Source: an uncultured Coriobacteriaceae bacterium
GTDB lineage: Bacteria; Actinomycetota; Coriobacteriia; Coriobacteriales; Eggerthellaceae
Reading direction: 5' to 3'
Assembly (NCBI GenBank): GCA_900552585.1
Contig: USAB01000086.1
Span: 1 to 7,905, forward strand
DNA length: 7,905 nt
The position numbers were made by a program, and so were the translations under genes. Below, piece after piece: positions 1 to 5,320 of this stretch. The notes beneath the pieces are model-generated. The model worked only from the letters and a program-made list of their open reading frames with translations, was not told where the DNA came from and searched no databases. The stretch's first letter is position 1. The number at the start of each line of letters is the position of its first letter.

Positions 1-33
1 CGCTCCGGGCTCTCTCGCTCGGCGCAAGAAAGT

Positions 34-83
34 ATATTACGCATGGGGATGGGCCCTGTCAAGGACTTTTTTAAAAAATTTTT
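34..83 (-). promoter_or_regulatory. Strong sigma70-type promoter with UP element, firing out of the left edge
   Basis: On the minus strand TTGACA (57-62) is followed by exactly 17 bp and TAATAT (34-39), a perfect -35 with ideal spacing and a good -10. Four bases upstream of the -35 lies an uninterrupted 17-bp A/T block (67-83: five A, six T, six A on the minus strand), the position and composition of an UP element that contacts the RNA polymerase alpha subunit. Transcription should start near 27 and run leftward out of the window. UP elements of this kind are typical of rRNA and stable-RNA promoters, so an rRNA or tRNA operon beyond the edge is my inference. A highly expressed protein gene is the alternative. 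No boxA antitermination motif is visible in the few transcribed bases. Confidence 0.75.
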
Positions 84-136
84 CGCGGTGCAGAAAACGC
101 ATTGCAGGATTGCTCACACGTCTCTTACGCATGTGT

Positions 137-145
137 ATTATACCA
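137..145 (-). promoter_or_regulatory. Extended -10 promoter upstream of the UP-element promoter
   Basis: The minus strand carries TGGTATAAT: a perfect TATAAT at 137-142 preceded by the TG of an extended -10 (144-145). No convincing -35 sits 16-18 bp further upstream, which is normal for extended -10 promoters. Start would be near 130, about 100 bp upstream of the start of the second promoter at 34-62, giving a tandem arrangement common before rRNA operons. The 6-bp arms GTCTCT (120-125) and AGAGAC (150-155) are placed symmetrically around this -10. Confidence 0.5.
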
Positions 146-242
146 GGTCAGAGACTTATGCTCATTCCTACCTACGTACACGTATTTCAGCATGCAACCC
201 CATTCTGCGCCCTACTTCGCCTTGCCGGCAGCAAGCTCATGC

Positions 243-278
243 AAAAGCGGAGGACGCCTTATTTGGCGCCCTCCGCTT
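243..278 (-). terminator. Intrinsic terminator of bioY
   Basis: Two 14-base arms, 245-258 and 265-278, pair along their whole length with one G-U wobble around a 6-nt loop (259-264). On the minus strand the stem begins 31 nt after the bioY stop codon and ends in a short T run (243-246 read as TTTT). This is the clearest terminator in the window. It insulates the promoters at 1-145 from transcription coming from bioY. Confidence 0.85.
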
Positions 279-309
279 CGCTTCTTCCTTCTTGTCAGAA
301 CGGCACTGT

Positions 310-900
310 CTACCCGTTCAGCGTGCCGACTGCGCGGCGCACCACTATTGCCACGAATATGGCGGCAACTATCTTTATCAGGTCGACAACCACAAAGGGT
401 GCAACGGTAACAGCAAACGACTGCATGGCGCTCACGTTCGCTACGAACATGTACTGAGCCCAGCCGCAGACATAGATGATTGCCAGATACACAACGCCTA
501 CGACGATGCCGGTCGCAATCTCGCGTCCCGTGGATACCGCAGTCCTATCGCTCCCGCGCATGATACGCACAATGCCGACGCATGCGAATGCGGCCGCCAG
601 ATAACCCAGCAGGAATCCACCCGTCGGGCCCATAAGCACACCGATACCTCCGCGCATACCGGAGAATACGGGAACGCCGATGGCTCCCAGCAGGAGATAG
701 CCCGCAATCGCAGCAACCGGCAGCCACCCGGGCAGCACCAGAAACGCGAAGGCGATGACAAATACCCCCAGCGTAAATGGAATCGGCCCAATAGGCACCG
801 TTATCCAAGCGCCAACCGCGATGAGCGCTATCGTCAGACCGACAAAAGCAATGGACTGCGCACGCGACAGCGAAGCCTTCTTTACCAATGAATCCGCCAT
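310..900 (-). CDS. bioY: BioY family biotin transporter (ECF substrate-binding membrane subunit)
   Basis: BioY is an integral membrane protein that captures biotin, either alone or as the S component of an ECF transporter with the shared ATPases and EcfT. None of those partners is in this window. The 196-residue product matches the family's usual length of about 180-200. Family hallmarks are visible: a PIGPIPFTLGV segment (36-46), GVPVFSG followed by a glycine-rich stretch (75-86), and GPTGGFLLGY (91-100). Hydrophobic helices lie at roughly 15-36, 43-60, 61-78, 88-112, 126-147 and 164-188. The frame opens further upstream (to 975), but ATG at 900 is chosen because AGGA lies 5 nt before it and families start with a short polar N-terminus like MADSLVKK. 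The stop is TAG at 310-312, followed by a strong terminator. An operator-like inverted repeat lies about 80 bp upstream. Function is confident; specificity for biotin is inferred from the family and from the biotin ligase elsewhere in the window. Confidence 0.92.
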   Translation of the reverse strand: MADSLVKKASLSRAQSIAFVGLTIALIAVGAWITVPIGPIPFTLGVFVIAFAFLVLPGWLPVAAIAGYLLLGAIGVPVFSGMRGGIGVLMGPTGGFLLGYLAAAFACVGIVRIMRGSDRTAVSTGREIATGIVVGVVYLAIIYVCGWAQYMFVANVSAMQSFAVTVAPFVVVDLIKIVAAIFVAIVVRRAVGTLNG

Positions 901-973
901 CTGCTTCCTATTTCCCTTCCCCCCAAAGTATTCCTGGCTGTTGTTCAAAAACGAAACTGCCTTAGGCGACAGC

Positions 974-1017
974 AAGCACTATTGCCCGATGCAATACCCA
1001 CCATACCATAAGCACTA
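974..1017 (-). promoter_or_regulatory. Operator-like repeats upstream of bioY
   Basis: A perfect inverted repeat, TATTGC (980-985), 5-nt spacer, GCAATA (991-996), lies 80-96 bp before the bioY start. It overlaps one of two identical 8-bp direct repeats (AAGCACTA on the plus strand at 974-981 and 1010-1017, start-to-start distance 36 bp). The geometry fits a repressor site or a small leader hairpin. It does not resemble the BirA box, the BioR site or the BioQ site as I know them. A possible minus-strand -35 (TTGACG, 1046-1051) lies upstream but has no good -10. The rest of 901-1127 holds no gene or terminator I can support. Confidence 0.35.
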
Positions 1018-1127
1018 ACCTTTTCAGAGGGGCATTATTTGTTATCGTCAAGCGGACGCTCTTCACCTCGTGTCAGGAAGCCCTTTCGCTATTGCAAGCA
1101 GAAAGATGACTAGGGCACGCGTTGTAT

Positions 1128-2555
1128 TCACTTTTCGGCTCTCGAAGATGTCCTGCCCTGCCTCGAGGGGCTTTCCATATCCATACCGGCTGCATCCACG
1201 CCATTGTCCGAGAATTCGCTTCGGCCCTCCGCTGTTCCCGTCGCCTCCGGTACATTCTGCATTTCCGATGCTTCCGGACTTGCAGGCGCTGGTTGTTCCG
1301 CACCTCCACGTCGGCTCCCATCCTCATGAGCGGACTGCGGCTTGCCGTGGCGCTGCCTTATCTGACGATTGAACTCGTCATCGTGCCCCATGAACAGGAT
1401 ACGCAGCACATACCCCACGAAGTAGATAAGGCAGACCGCGAGTACCACGACACGCACATACGGCACGAACATAAGGGCCGCCGCCCCACCGGCTCCGATC
1501 ATCGCGCGTACCGCCCGCGGGAACTGGCTCATCTGCAGCGCGATTACGGCACCGGTAAACGGGATACACATCAGCAGCGCGATGACGAGCATCAGGAGCA
1601 GCACGAAGCCCACGGGAATCGTGAAGATGAGCGCGAAGCACACAGCGGCCGCTGCAGCGATGATGACGACGCCCAACAGGCCCATCATGAACATGCCGAA
1701 CGGATGCGCCCGCACCACGCGTGCGCTTTCATCCATCTGCCGGCCGCCCAACCACAGCAGCAACAGGGCAAGGAGGATGAACGAGACCACCACGAACAGG
1801 ATGCTGCCAATCTGGAAGTACGGCGCAATGGCAGAGCGAATCTGCGAGACCTGGTCGATGGCGTTCGGATTGTCGAGCGTGTTGTTCACGTTCGCGATGC
1901 TGGCCGTGCTGGGAATATCCAGATCCTGACCGGAGCGCACTTGCAGTGTGCCCGTCACCTTCGCATCCGGGCCGATCTCTATCTCCTGCGCAGAAAGCAC
2001 AACGTCGCCGCTGACCGTGCCGTTGAAGTAGATCTTGTTGCCGTAGGCCACCAGGTATTTCGCCGTGCCTTCGAACGAAAGGGAGTTCGCGCCGCAGTAC
2101 AGCCCGCTCGCCGTCGAGCCCTTCCCGATGGATAGGCTGTCGCAGGCGAACGTGCCGTTGCCGTGCATATTCACGGAATCAAGCGTTATCGCACGTGCGG
2201 CCAAACGTGCGTCGCCGTCAACTTCGACATTCGTCAGATGCATAACACTGGCGATGGACATAAGGTCGTTGCCGGCGCGAACATTCGTCGCCAACAGGTT
2301 CTGGCTGCCCCAATACAGGTCGCCGCTTGCATAGCTGTTAGACAGCGAGCTGTCCTGGCTGAATGCCGTACCCGCCGTGTCGCCGGAAATCTGGTTGTAC
2401 GTCGAGGGTTGATGCGCGGACGTGGAAGATGCGGAGCTGCCGGACGCGGCAAATGCCGTGCCGGAACCGACGCAGGCTGCCAGGATAGCGGCAAGCAGAA
2501 GCGCACAGAGAAGAGACGCCGCCTTGCCCATTCGCAATGCAATGCGTTCGTCCAT
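1128..2555 (-). CDS. Exported bactofilin-like (polymer-forming repeat) protein with C-terminal membrane helices
   Basis: The 475-residue product has four parts. Residues 1-36 form a signal sequence: charged start, hydrophobic core (13-27), then either a lipobox-like LAAC (25-28) or an AFA signal peptidase I site (34-36). Residues about 37-245 are low-complexity Ser/Thr then beta-rich, with repeated G-D-x-x-L-x-A-x-x-I patterns (VDGDARLAARAI at 112-123, VSGDVVLSAQEI at 181-192) resembling the right-handed beta-helix of bactofilins. About 248-388 holds four or five membrane helices (about 248-270, 287-312, 314-340, 351-388). Residues 390-475 are a charged, Pro/Ala/Glu-rich tail without predicted fold. 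ATG at 2555 is supported by AAGGAG 5 nt upstream. Cytoplasmic bactofilins are scaffolds, but here the beta domain should lie outside the membrane, so the role is unknown: perhaps an envelope scaffold or sensor. It stands alone between the MATE gene and bioY. Coding is certain; the family call is by pattern only. Confidence 0.8.
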   Translation of the reverse strand: MDERIALRMGKAASLLCALLLAAILAACVGSGTAFAASGSSASSTSAHQPSTYNQISGDTAGTAFSQDSSLSNSYASGDLYWGSQNLLATNVRAGNDLMSIASVMHLTNVEVDGDARLAARAITLDSVNMHGNGTFACDSLSIGKGSTASGLYCGANSLSFEGTAKYLVAYGNKIYFNGTVSGDVVLSAQEIEIGPDAKVTGTLQVRSGQDLDIPSTASIANVNNTLDNPNAIDQVSQIRSAIAPYFQIGSILFVVVSFILLALLLLWLGGRQMDESARVVRAHPFGMFMMGLLGVVIIAAAAAVCFALIFTIPVGFVLLLMLVIALLMCIPFTGAVIALQMSQFPRAVRAMIGAGGAAALMFVPYVRVVVLAVCLIYFVGYVLRILFMGHDDEFNRQIRQRHGKPQSAHEDGSRRGGAEQPAPASPEASEMQNVPEATGTAEGRSEFSDNGVDAAGMDMESPSRQGRTSSRAEK

Positions 2556-2580
2556 GGCGGCTCCTTCCTATTGGTTTCCC

Positions 2581-2608
2581 ATTGTCGCACGTACAAACCG
2601 CCATGCAA
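2581..2608 (-). promoter_or_regulatory. Weak candidate promoter of the bactofilin-like gene
   Basis: On the minus strand TTGCAT (2603-2608), a 16-bp spacer and GACAAT (2581-2586) give a below-average sigma70-type match. Transcription would begin near 2574, leaving a leader of about 19 nt that includes the AAGGAG ribosome site. The hairpin upstream at 2639-2658 makes a separate promoter here plausible. Confidence 0.3.
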
Positions 2609-2638
2609 CGATGTTTTTCCGCTTGCGCGAACGGATAC

Positions 2639-2658
2639 GCGCAGCCCGCAGGCCGCGC
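2639..2658 (-). terminator. GC-rich hairpin after the MATE gene, possible terminator
   Basis: GCGCGGCC, loop TGCG, GGCTGCGC on the minus strand forms an 8-bp stem with one G-U pair, about 55 nt past the MATE stop codon. No T run follows, so it would be a U-less terminator at best. It could also be a 3'-end stabiliser. A 10-bp perfect palindrome GGCATATGCC (2663-2672) lies just before it in the direction of transcription. Confidence 0.35.
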
Positions 2659-2712
2659 GGAGGGCATATGCCGATGGTGGATGGACCCGCTGAAAGGGGC
2701 CCGCTCTCAGAA

Positions 2713-4239
2713 TTACGCCTTGATAAGGCCGCTTTCGAGCTTCTTCAGACGGCGCATCTCCCACAGGATGAATACGAGCGTCGTGAAGATGGCCAGGAAG
2801 TCCGCGCACGGTATGGCCCAATACAGCGAATCCAAACCCGTCAGAGACGGGAACAGCGCAGGCAGCACATGCGGCAATATGAACAGCAGGGGGATGAGGA
2901 ACAGAACCTGACGCGAAAGCGATAGGAAGATGGACTTCGACGGCTGTCCCGTTGCCTGGAAATAGTTCGATCCGACGATTTGGAATCCCACGAACGGCAG
3001 CAGAAGCAGCTGCACCTGCAGCGCATAGGCGGTGAACTGCGCCAACGCCGCATCCGTCAAACCGAACGCACCAACGATCTGTGTCGGGAACACGTGGATG
3101 AGAATCCACATGAACACGGCGATACCGGTTGCACCCAGTACGCCCAGCCAGAACGTCTTCTTCACGCGGTCGTACTTATGCGCACCGTAGTTGTAACCCA
3201 ACAGCGGTTGGATAGCGATGGACATGCCCACAAGCGGCAGAATGGAAAACACCGCAACACGCTGCACGACGCCGATGGAGGCAAGCGCCGCCTCGGCTCC
3301 CAGCGGATGTTGCGCTCCATAGAAGGCAAGCTGGTAATTCAGCACGAAGTTGAACACCGTGGCGCCCATCTGCACCGCAAAGCTAGCCGTGCCCAACGTG
3401 AGAATGGTCGTGATGGTGTGCCGATGGGGCTTCATGAGCGCAAGCTTCAGCTTCAACGGAGCATTCCCGCTGCTGCGGAAATACCACAGCACCGTGATGC
3501 ATGACAAGAACTGGCCGCCGATGGTGGCCAGGGCGCAGCCGAACACCTCCATTCCCAAAACCAGGACCAGCAGGTAATTCAGCACCGTACAGGAAACGGC
3601 GCCGATCACCATGGTCAGCAGCGCTCGATTCGGCGCGCCGGCCGTACGGATGAAGTTGTTCACACCGGCTCCGATGCACTGGAAGATGAAGCCGTACGAA
3701 ATGATGCGAATGTATTGTGCCGCAAGGTCATGCGTCGCCTCCGTGGCGCTGGAGATGGCCAGCAACCAGTTCAGCGTTTGCGGAATGGTGACCAGCACGA
3801 CAACGAATGCCCAGATAAAGAGCGAAAGCGTGACCGTATTACCCAAACTGCGCTCTGCGTCTTCCTTGCGTCCCTGACCCAAACGAAGCGCCGCCAACGC
3901 ATTGCCGCCCGCGCCGACGAGCATGGATATGGCCATGAACAGGATCATGATGGGCGTGGCAACCGTCATCACGGATAGGCCGATGGATCCCATAGCCTGT
4001 CCCAAGAATGCGGAAGACAGCAGGTTGTACGACCCATTGACCAGCATGCCGACAATAGAAGGAATGGAGAACTCCACGATCAGGCGCGGCAGGGAGGCAT
4101 TGCCCATGCGGTAGATCTTCTCATCTACCTTGCGTTCGTCCTCACGGTTCGGGTGCGGCTCCGGCGCGTGCGCATTCTGCGGCGCGGGCTGTTCGCCTTG
4201 CGTTTGGACGCGGGTGTCCTCTTCCTCCGTATGCTTCAT
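2713..4239 (-). CDS. MATE-family multidrug/cation antiporter
   Basis: MATE proteins expel cationic drugs, dyes or metabolites across the cytoplasmic membrane, driven by Na+ or H+. The 508-residue product shows two bundles of six hydrophobic helices related to each other. Diagnostic stretches are IPSIVGMLVNGSYNL (59-73), the glycine-rich LVGAGGNALAALRLGQG (107-123), FIRTAGAPN (196-204) and QPLLGYNYGAH (344-354), the last typical of the MepA/DinF-like branch in Gram-positives. The N-terminus carries about 45 charged, proline-rich residues more than usual, which probably form a cytoplasmic tail. The frame reaches a GTG at 4275, but ATG at 4239 is preferred because GGGGGA (4248-4253) sits 8 nt upstream of it. 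The gene stands alone after about 210 bp without a gene that contains an inverted repeat and a leader hairpin, so regulation at the leader is possible. The substrate cannot be read from sequence. Confidence 0.9.
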   Translation of the reverse strand: MKHTEEEDTRVQTQGEQPAPQNAHAPEPHPNREDERKVDEKIYRMGNASLPRLIVEFSIPSIVGMLVNGSYNLLSSAFLGQAMGSIGLSVMTVATPIMILFMAISMLVGAGGNALAALRLGQGRKEDAERSLGNTVTLSLFIWAFVVVLVTIPQTLNWLLAISSATEATHDLAAQYIRIISYGFIFQCIGAGVNNFIRTAGAPNRALLTMVIGAVSCTVLNYLLVLVLGMEVFGCALATIGGQFLSCITVLWYFRSSGNAPLKLKLALMKPHRHTITTILTLGTASFAVQMGATVFNFVLNYQLAFYGAQHPLGAEAALASIGVVQRVAVFSILPLVGMSIAIQPLLGYNYGAHKYDRVKKTFWLGVLGATGIAVFMWILIHVFPTQIVGAFGLTDAALAQFTAYALQVQLLLLPFVGFQIVGSNYFQATGQPSKSIFLSLSRQVLFLIPLLFILPHVLPALFPSLTGLDSLYWAIPCADFLAIFTTLVFILWEMRRLKKLESGLIKA

Positions 4240-4270
4240 AAACGAAATCCCCCAAAGAATGTAATCGGAA

Positions 4271-4300
4271 CGCACTGACGTGCGGAAACGGCACAGTGCG
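4271..4300 (-). promoter_or_regulatory. Leader hairpin upstream of the MATE gene
   Basis: CGCACTG (4271-4277) and CAGTGCG (4294-4300) are perfect 7-bp arms around a 16-nt middle. Inside, TGC and GCA can add three more pairs after a bulge. The structure ends 31 nt before the MATE ATG, so it would be in the mRNA leader if transcription starts upstream, and could be a repressor site if transcription starts within it. No T run follows on the minus strand, so it is not a classic attenuator. Confidence 0.4.
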
Positions 4301-4357
4301 ATTGCGTACTATACGCCGCTGGATGGTTGCGGCATTGTGATGCACGCGCATACATAT

Positions 4358-4370
4358 AAACACTATGTTT
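4358..4370 (-). promoter_or_regulatory. Operator-like inverted repeat before the MATE gene
   Basis: AAACA, 3-nt spacer, TGTTT is a perfect 5-bp inverted repeat inside the most A/T-rich stretch of this gap (about 4350-4386), where a promoter for the MATE gene would be expected. I cannot fix the -35 and -10. Short palindromes of this sort are typical MarR/TetR-type sites, but no regulator gene is present in the window. Confidence 0.3.
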
Positions 4371-4408
4371 GAAATGAATATGTTTTACGGCAGCGCGAAG
4401 ACATGTAA

Positions 4409-4447
4409 GGCCATCAGGCACTCTGCCATAGGCCGCACGCCATAGGC
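4409..4447 (-). terminator. Repeat-built hairpins after the biotin ligase gene, possible terminator
   Basis: Directly after the ligase stop codon the minus strand carries two copies of GCCTATGGC (4439-4447 and 4425-4433), 14 bp apart, each a small self-complementary unit. The second copy is part of a larger hairpin (4409-4434) with outer stem GGCC/GGCC and inner stem GGCA/TGCC around GAG. There is no T run, so termination is uncertain, but the operon has no other candidate end before the MATE gene. Confidence 0.35.
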
Positions 4448-4450
4448 GCA

Positions 4451-5320
4451 TTAGCGCAGGTGAATCTCCCCGGAAGAAATGGGCGTGCGCGTGCCGTCTG
4501 CCGCGCGCAGCACGAGGCAGCCGTCCGGATCGATTCCCTCGACCATTCCCGCAGCAAGCACCTTATCGTCGATCGCGGCAATCGTCACCGGAGTGCCGAT
4601 CAGGGCTGCATGCGACTCGTAGCGCTCCTGCAATGCCGCGAACCCGTGTGCCTTCCACAGACCATACACGGTGCCGATGCTTTCCAGCGCGGATACCAGG
4701 ATGCGCTCCATCAGGCGAACCTGGTCGGCGTCGGGCCGTTCGCCCGGACCGGCGACAACGGGATGCAACGGCAATTCCACCTGGTCAAGCGACTGCGCCG
4801 CAACGGGATCCATCAGGTCCGCCAGGTAGGCGGGCGTGTTCTTGCCGCCTACTTCGGCTGCCTGTTCCGGATGGAACACGTTGATGCCGATGCCGATGCA
4901 GCACGCATGGTCCACGTATTCGCATGACATGCCGCACAGCTTGCCCGCAGAGCAGACGACGTCGTTCGGCCACTTGATGCGCACGTCATCGGAGTCGTGC
5001 GCATAGTCCGCAAGCGCTTCGCACACGGCAAACGAAAGCGCCGGCCCGATGCTGGGCATCTGCCGGACGGGAACATCGGGGTGAAGCAGCAGCGAGAAAT
5101 ACAGCCCGCCATACGGGCTGACCCACGTGCGCCCTTGGCGGCCATAGCCCGCCACCTGCTGCAATGCCGCGGCAACGTATCCTTCGGAAGCCCCCTGCGC
5201 GATGGCGTCTTTCACCAGCACGTTCGTGGAGGCCGTCGAATCGAAGGCGTGCACGTCCCAGACACCGCCGGAAAGCCGCAGGTGCGCGCTGATAGCCGAC
5301 GCGTCCAGGACCACTTCCAT
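4451..5320 (-). CDS. birA: Biotin--[biotin carboxyl-carrier protein] ligase, catalytic type without HTH
   Basis: The enzyme makes biotinyl-5'-AMP from biotin and ATP and attaches biotin to the conserved lysine of carrier proteins such as acetyl-CoA carboxylase BCCP, in the cytoplasm. The 289-residue product begins directly in the catalytic domain: FDSTASTN (26-33), the adenylate-binding loop AGYGRQGRTWVSP (57-69), KWPND (116-120) with the catalytic lysine, and GIGINV (143-148). Residues about 241-289 form the small SH3-like C-terminal domain, ending GEIHLR. The N-terminal helix-turn-helix of E. coli BirA is absent, so this is a monofunctional ligase and not expected to repress biotin genes. 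Residues about 150-200 are longer and less conserved than usual. The ATG overlaps the folPK stop by one base (TAATG) and has only a weak ribosome site, so translational coupling is likely. Function is confident. Confidence 0.93.
   Translation of the reverse strand: MEVVLDASAISAHLRLSGGVWDVHAFDSTASTNVLVKDAIAQGASEGYVAAALQQVAGYGRQGRTWVSPYGGLYFSLLLHPDVPVRQMPSIGPALSFAVCEALADYAHDSDDVRIKWPNDVVCSAGKLCGMSCEYVDHACCIGIGINVFHPEQAAEVGGKNTPAYLADLMDPVAAQSLDQVELPLHPVVAGPGERPDADQVRLMERILVSALESIGTVYGLWKAHGFAALQERYESHAALIGTPVTIAAIDDKVLAAGMVEGIDPDGCLVLRAADGTRTPISSGEIHLR

Noticed and set aside
43..891. Long plus-strand open frame of 282 codons
   Set aside because: It lies mostly antisense to bioY, starts inside the minus-strand promoter region, has no ribosome site, and its product is a low-complexity His/Arg/Asp-rich sequence typical of a shadow frame.
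901..1127. Riboswitch or BirA box before bioY
   Set aside because: I could not find a consistent set of paired helices of a known riboswitch, nor the spaced GTTAAC-like halves of a BirA site; only the short inverted repeat is supported.
1122..2135. Plus-strand open frame of 337 codons
   Set aside because: Fully antisense to the bactofilin-like gene; product dominated by His, Arg, Asp and Glu with no hydrophobic core, as expected from the complement of a GC-rich coding sequence.
2679..2698. Hairpin GGACCC/GGGGCC right after the MATE stop codon as a terminator
   Set aside because: The stem has a mismatch, a loop of uncertain size and no T run; the GC-rich hairpin at 2639-2658 is a better candidate.
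2234..3109. Minus-strand open frame of 291 codons bridging two genes
   Set aside because: Out of frame with both the MATE 3' end and the bactofilin-like 5' end, both of which have clear family motifs, start sites and stops.
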